A stretch of DNA of 64,000 nucleotides from Streptomyces sp. NA04227 (GTDB lineage Bacteria; Actinomycetota; Actinomycetes; Streptomycetales; Streptomycetaceae): assembly GCF_013364195.1 (NCBI RefSeq), contig NZ_CP054918.1, positions 1,787,001 through 1,851,000 of the forward strand, in the 5' to 3' direction. Position 1 is the stretch's first letter, and each line of letters opens with the position of its first letter. The notes beneath the pieces were generated by a model, which saw nothing but the letters and a program-made list of their open reading frames with translations, searched no databases and had not been told where the DNA came from. Of this stretch, positions 55,931-64,000 are shown one piece after another. A program made the translations under genes and the position numbers.

Positions 55931-56872
55931 GTGAGAGTGCTCGTACTCGTCGCTCCCGGCCAGGGCGCCCAGGCCCCCGGCTTTCTGACCCCCTGGCTCG
56001 AACTGCCCGGCGCCGCCGACCGCATCGCGGCCTGGTCGGACGCCATCGGTCTCGACCTCGCCCACTACGGAACCGAGGCCGACGCCGACGCCATCCGTGA
56101 CACGGCCGTCGCCCAGCCACTTCTGGTCGCCGCCGGACTGCTGTCCGCCGCCGCGCTCGGCGAGCTGACGCCGGGCGCCGTCGCCGGACACAGCGTGGGC
56201 GAGATCACCGCCGCCGCGTACGCCGGCGTCTTCGACGACATCGCCGCCCTGAAGTTCGTACGGGCCCGTGGCCTGGCGATGGCCGAGGCCGCCGCCGTCA
56301 CCGAGACCGGCATGGCCGCGCTCCTCGGCGGCGAGCCGGACGTGGTCCTGCCGCACCTGGAGAAGCTCGGCCTGACCGCCGCCAACGTCAACGGCGCCGG
56401 ACAGCTGGTCGCCGCCGGTACCACCGCGCAGATCGCGGAGCTGGTGGAGAACAAGCCCGAGGGCGTACGCCGCGTCGTGGCGCTCAAGGTCGCGGGCGCC
56501 TTCCACACCCAGCACATGGCCCCGGCGGTCGAGAAGCTGGAGCAGGCCACCCGCGAACTCACCGTGAACGACCCGAAGTTCACCTATGTCTCGAACCGGG
56601 ACGGGCAGACCGTGGCCACCGGCGCGGAGGTCGTCGAGCGGCTGGTCGGCCAGATCGCCAACCCGGTGCGCTGGGACCTGTGCCTGGAGACGTTCCAGGA
56701 GCGGGGCGTCACCACGCTGATCGAGGTGTGCCCCGGCGGCACGCTCACCGGTATCGCCAAGCGCGCCCTGCCCGGCGTGCGCACGCTCGCGCTCAAGACC
56801 CCGAACGACCTGGACGCCGCTCGCGAGCTCATCGCCGAAGCGGCAGCCTCCGCCGGACCGGCCGAGGCGTGA
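55931..56872 (+). CDS. fabD: Malonyl-CoA:ACP transacylase
   Basis: The protein has 313 aa and a GTG start; AAGAGAGAG lies directly upstream, and a second in-frame GTG follows at 55937. Catalytic Ser is in VAGHSVGEITAA (about residue 92) within GHSVGE, the entry loop is APGQGAQAPGF, and GAFHTQHM carries the His of the Ser-His dyad. It moves malonyl from CoA to the ACP encoded two genes downstream. The first gene of the fab operon. Confidence 0.97.
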   Translation: MRVLVLVAPGQGAQAPGFLTPWLELPGAADRIAAWSDAIGLDLAHYGTEADADAIRDTAVAQPLLVAAGLLSAAALGELTPGAVAGHSVGEITAAAYAGVFDDIAALKFVRARGLAMAEAAAVTETGMAALLGGEPDVVLPHLEKLGLTAANVNGAGQLVAAGTTAQIAELVENKPEGVRRVVALKVAGAFHTQHMAPAVEKLEQATRELTVNDPKFTYVSNRDGQTVATGAEVVERLVGQIANPVRWDLCLETFQERGVTTLIEVCPGGTLTGIAKRALPGVRTLALKTPNDLDAARELIAEAAASAGPAEA

Positions 56873-56889
56873 CAAGGAGCCCCGAGAGC

Positions 56890-57921
56890 ATGGCCAAGAT
56901 CCGCGCCGCCAAGGGCGCCCCTTACGCACGCATCCTGGGCGTCGGCGGCTACCGCCCGGTCCGCGTCGTCCCCAACGACGTCATCCTGGAGAGGATCGAC
57001 TCCTCCGACGAGTGGATCCGTTCCCGCTCGGGCATCGCGACGCGGCACTGGGCCAGCGACGAGGAGACCGTCGCGGCGATGTCCGTCGAGGCGTCCGGCA
57101 AGGCGCTCGCCGCCGCCGGAGTCTCCGCCGAGCGGATCGGCGCGGTCGTCGTCTCCACCGTCTCGCACTTCGCCCAGACCCCGGCCGTGGCGACCGAGAT
57201 CGCCGACCGGATCGGCACCGACAAGGCCGCCGCCTTCGACATCTCCGCGGGCTGCGCGGGCTTCGGCTACGGCCTCACGCTGGCCAAGGGCATGATCGTC
57301 GAGGGTTCGGCCGAGTACGTGCTCGTGATCGGCGTCGAGCGGCTGTCCGACCTGACCGACCTGGACGACCGCAGCACCGCCTTCCTGTTCGGTGACGGCG
57401 CGGGCGCGGTCGTCGTCGGCCCGGCCACCGAGCCCGCCATCGGCCCCACCGTGTGGGGTTCGGAGGGCGACAAGTCGGAGACCATCAAGCAGACCGTGCA
57501 GTGGTCCGACTACCGCGTCGGCGACGTGGCCAAGCTGCCCCTCAACGAACAGGGCGAGGTCAAGTTCCCCGCCCTCACCCAGGAGGGCCAGGCGGTCTTC
57601 CGCTGGGCCGTCTTCGAAATGGCGAAGGTCGCTCAACAGGCCCTCGACCAGGCCGGGATCACCGCGGCCGACCTGGACGTCTTCATCCCGCACCAGGCCA
57701 ATATGCGGATCATCGACTCGATGGTGAAGACCCTGAAACTGCCGGAGCACGTCACGGTCGCCCGCGACGTGGAACACACCGGCAACACGTCGGCCGCCTC
57801 GATTCCGCTCGCGATGGAGCGGCTCTTGGCGACCGGCGAGGCGAAGAGCGGTGACACCGCTCTCGTCATCGGCTTCGGGGCGGGTCTCGTCTACGCTGCC
57901 ACGGTAGTTACTCTCCCGTAG
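56890..57921 (+). CDS. fabH: 3-oxoacyl-ACP synthase III
   Basis: The protein has 343 aa, 17 bp after fabD, with AAGGAG upstream. The catalytic triad is visible: Cys in FDISAGCAGFGYGL (about residue 122), His in FIPHQANMRII and Asn in GNTSAASIPLAM. Streptomyces FabH starts branched- and straight-chain fatty acids by condensing acyl-CoA with malonyl-ACP. The length matches the family. Confidence 0.97.
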   Translation: MAKIRAAKGAPYARILGVGGYRPVRVVPNDVILERIDSSDEWIRSRSGIATRHWASDEETVAAMSVEASGKALAAAGVSAERIGAVVVSTVSHFAQTPAVATEIADRIGTDKAAAFDISAGCAGFGYGLTLAKGMIVEGSAEYVLVIGVERLSDLTDLDDRSTAFLFGDGAGAVVVGPATEPAIGPTVWGSEGDKSETIKQTVQWSDYRVGDVAKLPLNEQGEVKFPALTQEGQAVFRWAVFEMAKVAQQALDQAGITAADLDVFIPHQANMRIIDSMVKTLKLPEHVTVARDVEHTGNTSAASIPLAMERLLATGEAKSGDTALVIGFGAGLVYAATVVTLP

Positions 57922-58000
57922 ACGGCGTACGGATCATCTTCCGCATGTCCCACCGTGCAAGTCGCCACACCTTGTGAACACACACCGAAGGAGTGCCACA

Positions 58001-58252
58001 ATGGCCGCCACTCAGGAAGAGATCGTCGCCGGTCTCGCGGAGATCGTCAACGAGATCGCCGGCATCCCGGTCGAGGACGTCCAGCTGGACAAGTCCTTCA
58101 CCGATGACCTGGACGTCGACTCGCTGTCGATGGTCGAGGTCGTCGTCGCCGCCGAAGAGCGTTTCGACGTGAAGATCCCGGACGACGACGTCAAGAACCT
58201 CAAGACCGTCGGCGACGCGACCGACTACATCCTCAAGAACCAGAAGAGCTGA
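58001..58252 (+). CDS. acpP: Acyl carrier protein
   Basis: The protein has 83 aa. ATG 58001 (MAATQEEIV) follows GAAGGAG. The phosphopantetheine site is DDLDVDSLSMVEVV with Ser in D-S-L. The protein is highly acidic and four-helical. It carries the growing fatty acyl chain for FabD/H/F. Confidence 0.97.
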   Translation: MAATQEEIVAGLAEIVNEIAGIPVEDVQLDKSFTDDLDVDSLSMVEVVVAAEERFDVKIPDDDVKNLKTVGDATDYILKNQKS

Positions 58253-58337
58253 AAGCTCGCCGGGCCTGGCCCGGCGCTCCGCCACCCGGCGGTGGCGCCG
58301 CTTCCGTCCCTCCTCACCTTGGAGAAAGTGAATTCCT

Positions 58338-59606
58338 GTGAGCTCGACCAATCGCACCGTGGTCATCACCGGTATCGGCGCAACTACACCGCTGGGTGGC
58401 GACGCGGTTTCCACCTGGGAGGCCCTTCTCGCCGGACGCAGCGGGGTCCGGCTCATGGCCCACGAGTGGGCGGCCGACCTGCCGGTCCGTATCGCCGCCG
58501 AGGCGGCGGTCGACCCGGCCGACATACTGCCCCGGCCCCAGGCCCGAAAGCTGGACCGGTCCGCGCAGTTCGCTCTGGTCGCCGCTCAGGAGGCATGGAA
58601 GGACGCCGGGTTCTCCGGCCGCGCCGGTGACGAGGAGGCGAACGTCGACCCGACGCGTCTGGGAGCGGTCATCGCCTCCGGCATCGGCGGTGTGACGACC
58701 CTCCTCGCCCAGTACGACGTACTGAAGGAAAAGGGCGGCCGCCGCGTCTCCCCGCACACCGTGCCGATGCTGATGCCGAACTCCCCGGCCGCCAACATCG
58801 GCCTGGAGGTCAACGCCCGGGCGGGCGTGCACACTCCGGTGTCCGCGTGTGCCTCCGGCGCCGAAGCCATCGGCTACGCGATGGAGATGATCCGCAGCGG
58901 CCGCGCCGACGTCGTCCTCGCGGGCGGCACCGAGGCCGCGGTCTGCGCGCTGCCCATGGTCGCCTTCGGCAACATGATGGCGATGTCCAAGAACAACGAG
59001 GACCCCGAGGGCGCCTCCCGCCCCTACGACGTGGCCCGCAACGGCTTCGTCATGGGTGAGGGCGCGGGCGTCGTCGTCCTGGAGTCCGAGGAGCACGCCA
59101 AGGCGCGCGGCGCCGCGATCTACGCGGAGGCCGTCGGCCAGGGCATCTCGGCGGACAGCCACCACATCACGCAGCCCGAGCCCGAGGGCAACGGCATCGC
59201 CCACGCGCTGCAGAACCTCCTCGACTCCTCCGACCTCAAGGCCTCCGAGATCGCGCACGTCAACGCGCACGCGACCTCGACGCCGCTGGGCGACGTCGCC
59301 GAGATCAAGGCGCTGCGCCGGGTCTTCGGCACCGACGTCGACCACATGGCGGTCTCGGCCACCAAGTCGATGACGGGCCATCTGCTCGGCGGCGCCGGTG
59401 GCGTGGAGAGCGTGGCCACGGTCCTCGCGCTGAAGAACCGCGTCGCCCCGCCCACCATCAACCTCGACAACCTCGACCCCGAGGCGGACGCCGACATCGT
59501 TCGCGACAAGGCCCGCGCCCTGCCGGAGGGCAGCATCACCGCCCTCAACAACTCGTTCGGCTTCGGCGGCCACAACGTGGTGCTGGCGTTCAGAACCTAC
59601 GCCTAA
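58338..59606 (+). CDS. fabF: 3-oxoacyl-ACP synthase II
   Basis: The protein has 422 aa and a GTG start. The nucleophile Cys is in TPVSACASGAEAIGYA (about residue 173), with His in HVNAHATSTPLGD and SMTGHLLGGAGG, and NSFGFGGHNVVLAF at the end. It elongates acyl-ACP with malonyl-ACP. It is single and not paired with a chain-length factor, so this is primary fatty acid synthesis, not a type II PKS. Confidence 0.97.
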   Translation: MSSTNRTVVITGIGATTPLGGDAVSTWEALLAGRSGVRLMAHEWAADLPVRIAAEAAVDPADILPRPQARKLDRSAQFALVAAQEAWKDAGFSGRAGDEEANVDPTRLGAVIASGIGGVTTLLAQYDVLKEKGGRRVSPHTVPMLMPNSPAANIGLEVNARAGVHTPVSACASGAEAIGYAMEMIRSGRADVVLAGGTEAAVCALPMVAFGNMMAMSKNNEDPEGASRPYDVARNGFVMGEGAGVVVLESEEHAKARGAAIYAEAVGQGISADSHHITQPEPEGNGIAHALQNLLDSSDLKASEIAHVNAHATSTPLGDVAEIKALRRVFGTDVDHMAVSATKSMTGHLLGGAGGVESVATVLALKNRVAPPTINLDNLDPEADADIVRDKARALPEGSITALNNSFGFGGHNVVLAFRTYA

Positions 59607-59954
59607 ACCGGCTGTCCTTTGCGCCTAAACCGGCGCCGCTCTCGCGGAGCTGGTTGCTGAGCGTCGTGGTTGCTCAATTGATGGTTGCGGTGGTTCTCGT
59701 TTGAAGAATCGTTCGCCTTCCGTCCGGCCTCAAGTGGGCGTGTGGCGCAGGCAGTTGGGCTGGGACCGCAGGAGATTGGCAGGGCTCGTAGGGACGGCGA
59801 GGGTCTGCACGGAGAAGTACGTACGGAGCGGCTCGTACAGAGAAGTTCGTACGTGGATGGCCCGCTCGGAGAGTTCTCCGGGCGGGCCATTGCTGTTGGC
59901 GGTTTTCCCGGTGTGCGCGATGTTCGCGCGGAGAAGCAGTGCGCGTGTGCGAGG
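59607..59954. other. Intergenic region between convergent fabF and DUF3145 genes
   Basis: About 348 bp without a supported gene. It contains CCGGCTGTCCTTTGCGCCTAA-like short repeats near 59610-59635, CGTACGGAGC/AGTTCGTACG repeats near 59815-59855, and the terminator at 59857. Confidence 0.5.
59857..59890. terminator. Bidirectional terminator after fabF
   Basis: A long stem, ATGGCCCGC...GCGGGCCAT with an inner CGGAGA-GT-TCTCCG stem, lies between the convergent fabF and DUF3145 genes. Confidence 0.85.
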
Positions 59955-60449
59955 TCAGACGACTTGGTGGAGCCAGCGGACGGGGGCGCCCTCGCCCGCG
60001 TAGCGGAAGGGTTCGAGTTCGTCGTCCCAGGGCTTGCCGAGGAGCTGGGTGAGTTCGGACTCCAGGTCGCTCTCGCCGCGGCGGGCGCGGGTGAGCGCGG
60101 CGCGCAAGCGGTCCTCGGGCACCAGGATGTCGCCGTGCGGTCCGGTGACGGCGCGGAAGATGCCGAGCTCGGGGGTGGAGCTGTAGCGCTCGCCCTCGTG
60201 GCCGTCCGCGGGTTCGGCGGTGACCTCGAAGCGGAGCAGGTCCCAGCCGCGCAGCGCGGAGGCGAGCCGGGAGGCGGTGGCGGCCTCGCCGCGCCAGGAG
60301 AACTCGGCTCGCCAGGTGCCGGGCGCCGCCGGCTGACGGATCCAGTCGAGGTTCACCCGCGTACCGAGCACACCGGCCAGGGCCCATTCGACGTGCGGGC
60401 ACAGCGCGCGCGGTGCGGAGTGCACGTACAGAACTCCACGTGTCGTCAC
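59955..60449 (-). CDS. DUF3145 domain protein
   Basis: The protein has 164 aa. GTG 60449 (VTTRGVLYVHSAPRAL) has GGAGGT upstream. It has the family pattern: LYVHSAPRALCPHVEWALAG, then WRAEFSWRGE, GWDLLRFEVTAEP, and a C-terminal LLGKPWDDELEPFRYAGEG. It is typical of Streptomyces, next to the fab cluster. It is cytoplasmic and of unknown function. Confidence 0.88.
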   Translation of the reverse strand: MTTRGVLYVHSAPRALCPHVEWALAGVLGTRVNLDWIRQPAAPGTWRAEFSWRGEAATASRLASALRGWDLLRFEVTAEPADGHEGERYSSTPELGIFRAVTGPHGDILVPEDRLRAALTRARRGESDLESELTQLLGKPWDDELEPFRYAGEGAPVRWLHQVV

Positions 60450-60871
60450 CGGTACCTCCAGTCGGTACGAGGTGCGCCCTCCCGAGCGGCCCCGCGACCG
60501 TGCCGAGCGATATTCCCCAAAAGGGACATACTTTCCGTCATGTAACTTAGCGGAACCGGCACGATGTGGCGTCACCGTTCCGGGTGGCCTCTTCACCGCC
60601 ATGGTGACGAACGGTCAGCCAGGACGGGGTGCGAGCCAGGCCCGCGGCCTTGCGCCGAGGCTACCGTGTGGCGGCATCGGCGAGGTCACGTACGGCCGGT
60701 CCCGTTACCCGCGGACACCAGCATTCACCCGGCAGGATGTGCACAGCGCGCGGTTTGTGTGAAGTGCTGGTGAGAAAGACCGTACGCGGGGCAGGAACTC
60801 CTGGTGCCGCCCAGACGTCAGGCTGGACGACGGGCGGTACGGAGGGCACGGAGGGTACGGACGGATTTGGG
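60450..60871. other. Intergenic region between DUF3145 and SGNH lipoprotein genes
   Basis: About 422 bp without a supported gene. Positions 60510-60560 are A/T-richer, with CCCCAAAAGGGACATACTTT, probably the promoter area of the leftward DUF3145 gene. Positions 60837-60865 have GTACGGAGGGCACGGAGGG repeats. Confidence 0.45.
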
Positions 60872-61798
60872 ATGCGCATGCGAATGAGCCGTGGGCACAC
60901 CGCTGTTGGCACCACCGCCCTGCTCGCCGCCGTGAGCGTGACGGGCTGCGGACTGATCGGCGACGACGCGCCGGACTCCGGCCACTCGACCACCCGCCCG
61001 GACCAACCCACCCGCCGGGCACCGGTCTGGGACCCCTCACCGGCTTCGGTGGCCGCGGTCGGCGACTCCATCACCCGCGGCTTCGACGCGTGCAGTGTGC
61101 TCAGCGACTGTCCCGAGGTCTCCTGGTCCACCGGAAGCGACAAGGGCGTACGCAGTCTCGCGGTGCGTCTGCTCGGCCGGACCGGGGCCGCCGAACGCAG
61201 CTGGAACCACGCCCGTTCGGGCGCCCGAATGGCCGATCTGAACGGCCAGATGCGCCGGGCCGCCGCCCACCGGCCCGGCCTTGTCACGGTCCTCGCCGGG
61301 GCCAACGACGCCTGCCGTGACACCGCCGCCGCGATGACCCCGGTGAGCGATTTCCGCAGCCAGTTCGAGACGGCGATGCGGACGCTGCGCCGCGCGTCGC
61401 CGCGGACCCAGGTGTACGTGTCCAGCGTGCCGGACCTGAAACGGCTGTGGTCCGAGGGGCGCGCGAACCCGCTCGGCAAGCAGATCTGGAAGCTCGGCAT
61501 CTGCCCCTCGATGCTGGCCGACGCGGACGCCGTCGACGCCCGCGCCACGCAGCGGCGTGACAGCGTCCTGAACCGGGTGGTGGAGTACAACACGGTGCTG
61601 CGCGAGGTCTGCGCGGCCGACCAGCGGTGCCGTTTCGACGACAACGCCGTCTTCGACTACCGCTTCGGCACCGGCCAGTTGAGCCCCTGGGACTGGTTCC
61701 ACCCCAGCAAGAACGGCCAGTCGAGGCTCGCCGAGATCGCCTACCGCGCGGTCACCGCGAAGACTCCCGCCGACAGCGCCGCCCCGCCCGCCCCCTGA
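60872..61798 (+). CDS. SGNH/GDSL-family lipoprotein hydrolase
   Basis: The protein has 308 aa from ATG 60872 (MRMRMSRGH). The lipoprotein signal LLAAVSVTGC places the lipidated Cys at about residue 26. SGNH blocks follow: AVGDSITRGFD (nucleophile Ser), a Gly block near ARSGARMAD, VTVLAGANDACRD with catalytic-hole Asn, and DWFHPSKNGQ with the Asp-x-x-His pair. It is an exported esterase or lipase anchored on the outer membrane face. The upstream open frame is not supported. Confidence 0.9.
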   Translation: MRMRMSRGHTAVGTTALLAAVSVTGCGLIGDDAPDSGHSTTRPDQPTRRAPVWDPSPASVAAVGDSITRGFDACSVLSDCPEVSWSTGSDKGVRSLAVRLLGRTGAAERSWNHARSGARMADLNGQMRRAAAHRPGLVTVLAGANDACRDTAAAMTPVSDFRSQFETAMRTLRRASPRTQVYVSSVPDLKRLWSEGRANPLGKQIWKLGICPSMLADADAVDARATQRRDSVLNRVVEYNTVLREVCAADQRCRFDDNAVFDYRFGTGQLSPWDWFHPSKNGQSRLAEIAYRAVTAKTPADSAAPPAP

Positions 61799-61883
61799 CG
61801 GGCAGTCGGCCGGTGCGGCGACACGGGCCGACCGGGCCGGGGCGCACGGTGTGGTGCCCGGCGCCCACGCTTAGGCTCACCCC

Positions 61884-62882
61884 ATGCGCAGCGAAGAATT
61901 CGGCACCCTCGACGACGGTACGACCGTCCACCGCTGGACCCTGGAATCGGCGGGCGTGCGGGTACGCGTCCTGACGTACGGCGGAATCGTGCAGTCGGCC
62001 GAGGCCCCCGACCGGCAGGGCGACACGGCCGAGGTGGTCCTCGGCTTCCCCTCCCTGAAGGGCTACCTGGACGCGCCGGGGTTCTACTTCGGTGCGCTGG
62101 TCGGGCGGTACGCGAACCGGATCGCGGGCGGCCGGTTCGAGCTCGGTGAGCGGACGTACCACCTGGCCCACAACGACGGCGAGAACAGCCTGCACGGCGG
62201 CGAGCGCGGTTTCGACAAGCGGATGTGGGAGGCCGAGGAGGTCGACGGCGCGCTGCGGCTGTCCCGCGTCAGCCCGCACGGCGAGGAGGGCTTCCCCGGC
62301 CGCCTCGAGGTCTCCGCGACGTACTCGCTGGACGAGAACGGCGCCCTGCACATCGCCTACGAGGCGGTGAGCGACGCGCCGACCGTGGTGAACCTGACCA
62401 ATCACTCGTACTTCAACCTCGGCGGCGTAGGCCCGGACGGGGTGCGGCGGGACGCCCGGGAGCACGAACTGCGGCTCGTCGCCTCGCGGTTGACGATGCC
62501 GGGCGAGGACCGTATCCCCACCGGGGAACCGGCCGAGGTGGCGGGCACCCGCTTCGACTTCCGCGCGCACCGCCCGGTCGGCTCGGGAATCGACCACAAC
62601 TTCGTGCTGGACAAGGGGGTCACGCCGGTGCCCGAGGAGTTCGGTGAGCTGTACGACGCCGGTTCGGGCCGGACACTGACGGTGTCCACCACCGAGCCCG
62701 GGGTGCACGTCTACACGGCCGACCACTTCGGCGGCGATCCGTACGGCCCCTGCGACGGCGTCGCCCTGGAGACCCAGCACTTCCCCGACTCCCCCAACCG
62801 GCCGGACTTCCCCTCCGCGGTGCTCAGCCCCGACGAGGTCTATCTCTCGGAGACGGTCTACGCGCTCGGGGTACGCGCCTGA
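61884..62882 (+). CDS. galM: Aldose 1-epimerase
   Basis: The protein has 332 aa. ATG lies six bases after TAGGCT, so the message is likely leaderless. Mutarotase motifs: GRYANRIAGGRFELGER (substrate Arg), NDGENSLHGGERGFDK with HGG, VNLTNHSYFNLGG with the catalytic His in NH-SYF-N, and VALETQHFPDSPNRPDFPS with the catalytic Glu. It interconverts anomers of hexoses. No gal operon partners are adjacent. Confidence 0.95.
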   Translation: MRSEEFGTLDDGTTVHRWTLESAGVRVRVLTYGGIVQSAEAPDRQGDTAEVVLGFPSLKGYLDAPGFYFGALVGRYANRIAGGRFELGERTYHLAHNDGENSLHGGERGFDKRMWEAEEVDGALRLSRVSPHGEEGFPGRLEVSATYSLDENGALHIAYEAVSDAPTVVNLTNHSYFNLGGVGPDGVRRDAREHELRLVASRLTMPGEDRIPTGEPAEVAGTRFDFRAHRPVGSGIDHNFVLDKGVTPVPEEFGELYDAGSGRTLTVSTTEPGVHVYTADHFGGDPYGPCDGVALETQHFPDSPNRPDFPSAVLSPDEVYLSETVYALGVRA

Positions 62883-62965
62883 CCAGGGCGGCGTCGGATG
62901 TGCGATACGGCACGGGTCGTTCCGGGGTCTTCGGTCTCACAGGTTCAGCCACTACGGTGCCGTAG

Positions 62966-64000
62966 ATGCCCCACGCAGGACCCGATCGTGTCACCATGCC
63001 GTCCGCCCGCGAGAACTCCGCCCCGGCACGGGCGTCACCCGCGGCCGGTCCCGGAACCCGCGACCGGCCCGAGTCGCCACAGCCCGAGGCATCACAGCCC
63101 GCGCCGTCACAGTCCGAGGCGCCGCAGTCCACAGCGGCGCGGACCGGCGAGGCGCGGACCGAGGAGAAGCGGCCGGACGCGGGCCGTGACCCGTTCCTGG
63201 ACAACGCCAAGTACCTGACCATCCTGTGCGTCGGCGTCGGCCACTTCCTCGAACCGCTGACCTACGACAGCCGCCTCACCCAGGCGCTCTACTTCGTCAT
63301 CTACGCCTTCCACATGCCCGCGTTCATCCTCGTCTCCGGGCACCTGTCCCGCGGCTACACCGGCACGCCGCGGCAGGTGGCGCGGCTGGTCACGGGGATC
63401 GCGGTGCCGTATGTGACGGTCCAGTTCTGCTACACGCTGTTCATGCGGTGGGCGGCCGAGGACCCGGACCGCGAATTCGCCTTCAACCGGCCGGGGTTCG
63501 CGCTGTGGTTCCTGGTGGCGCTGTTCCTGTGGCGGCTGACCACGCCGCTGTGGCGGAACCTGCGCTGTCCGCTCACCGTCTCGCTGGGCATAGCGGCCGC
63601 GGCGAGCGTCACCCCGTCCATGGGCGAGGACTTCTCGCTGATGCGGATGCTCCAGTACCTGCCGTTCTTCGTCCTCGGACTGCGCCTGGAACCCGAGCAC
63701 TTCGGGCTGCTGACCCGGCGCCCGGTACGGCTCGCGGCGCTGCCGGTGTTCGCGGCCGCGCTGCTGTGCGCGTACTGGGCGGTGCCGCGGATGGATCCCG
63801 GCTGGTTCGGGCGGACCAAGTCCGCGGCCGAGTTCGGGGTGCCGACCTGGGCGGGCGTGGTGATGTTCCTCGCGATGTCGACGGCCGCGGTGGTACTGAG
63901 CGCCTGCTTCCTGGCCCTGGTCCCGCGCCACCGCACCTGGTTCACCGCCCTCGGCGCGGGCACCCTGTACGCCTATCTGCTGCACATCTTCCTGGTGAAG
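62966..64000 (+). CDS. Acyltransferase family membrane protein (partial)
   Basis: The gene runs off the window after 345 codons. ATG 62966 is chosen because TACGGT lies seven bases before it; ATG 62996 is in frame too. A Pro/Ser/Gln/Glu-rich N-terminus (about 75 residues) is followed by LDNAKYLTILCVGVGHFLEP and a chain of membrane helices: FVIYAFHMPAFILVSGHLSR with the H-M-P and G-H pattern, VPYVTVQFCYTLF, ALWFLVALFLWRLT. This matches acyltransferase 3 / OpgC-like proteins that acylate exported polymers or sugars. The C-terminus is missing. Confidence 0.85.
   Translation, partial: MPHAGPDRVTMPSARENSAPARASPAAGPGTRDRPESPQPEASQPAPSQSEAPQSTAARTGEARTEEKRPDAGRDPFLDNAKYLTILCVGVGHFLEPLTYDSRLTQALYFVIYAFHMPAFILVSGHLSRGYTGTPRQVARLVTGIAVPYVTVQFCYTLFMRWAAEDPDREFAFNRPGFALWFLVALFLWRLTTPLWRNLRCPLTVSLGIAAAASVTPSMGEDFSLMRMLQYLPFFVLGLRLEPEHFGLLTRRPVRLAALPVFAAALLCAYWAVPRMDPGWFGRTKSAAEFGVPTWAGVVMFLAMSTAAVVLSACFLALVPRHRTWFTALGAGTLYAYLLHIFLVK

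Noticed and set aside
54612..59606. Polyketide biosynthetic cluster
   Set aside because: fabD/fabH/acpP/fabF with fasR is the primary fatty acid operon; there is no chain-length factor, cyclase or tailoring set.
59701..60003. HTH-like small frame after fabF
   Set aside because: It overlaps the terminator and the DUF3145 gene end, and no ribosome site is present.

Overview
This window is a stretch of high-GC actinobacterial chromosome, almost certainly Streptomyces. The evidence is very strong third-position G/C bias, many GTG starts, frequent leaderless starts, an ACP-dependent fab cluster preceded by a FasR-type regulator, a homodimeric aceE, many DUF families typical of Streptomyces, and a gene order I recall from the S. 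coelicolor aceE-to-fabF region (recalled from memory, not computed). It reads as chromosome core. I see no transposase, integrase, prophage, CRISPR array, rRNA or biosynthetic megasynthase.

Region by region. 0.1-9.5 kb: a GT87/PAP2 membrane enzyme, an O-methyltransferase, an FHA-like protein, DUF1992, a GNAT acetyltransferase, a DHA2 drug exporter with a fused winged-helix-like tail, a peptidoglycan-binding protein and a HAD phosphatase. 9.7-16.6 kb: a GDT1/TMEM165 cation exporter behind a clear yybP-ykoY (Mn2+) riboswitch, a secreted DUF1524/HNH nuclease, a PhoD phosphatase, a DoxX protein behind an iron box, a DedA protein and DUF2277. 16.8-18.9 kb: four small genes I cannot assign, three of them on the 3' side of a tRNA-Val(UAC) gene. 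19.1-23.3 kb: a coiled-coil membrane protein, DUF4383, an FmdB zinc ribbon, an orphan LuxR-type response regulator and a second DedA protein.

23.2-32.6 kb is a tellurite-resistance-type (Ter) stress cluster. A tightly coupled operon (CitE-like lyase, then a double phosphoribosyltransferase/PELOTA protein, then a HAD phosphatase) is joined by 4-nt GTGA overlaps. Around it lie three TerD proteins, a TerA-like protein and a TerC-like DUF475 membrane protein. A peroxiredoxin and DUF3052 follow, then divergent aceE (33.5-37.1 kb).

37.3-54.5 kb is a mosaic of small regulator-target units: a K+ channel, a secreted I36 inhibitor, an ECF41-type sigma factor divergent from a carboxymuconolactone decarboxylase, a TetR/MFS pair, a DUF1023 hydrolase, DUF4429, a MerR/aldo-keto reductase operon, a serine hydrolase, a TetR/SDR pair, and a three-gene operon (51-53.5 kb) whose first two proteins share a GSMSGGAVA motif. 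54.6-59.6 kb is the fatty-acid synthesis cluster fasR-fabD-fabH-acpP-fabF, convergent with DUF3145. The window ends with an SGNH lipoprotein, an aldose epimerase and a truncated acyltransferase.

The most interesting systems are the Ter cluster with its fused double-PRTase enzyme and the GSMSGG membrane operon. A recurrent oddity is a set of unrelated short tandem repeats lying just downstream of stop codons.
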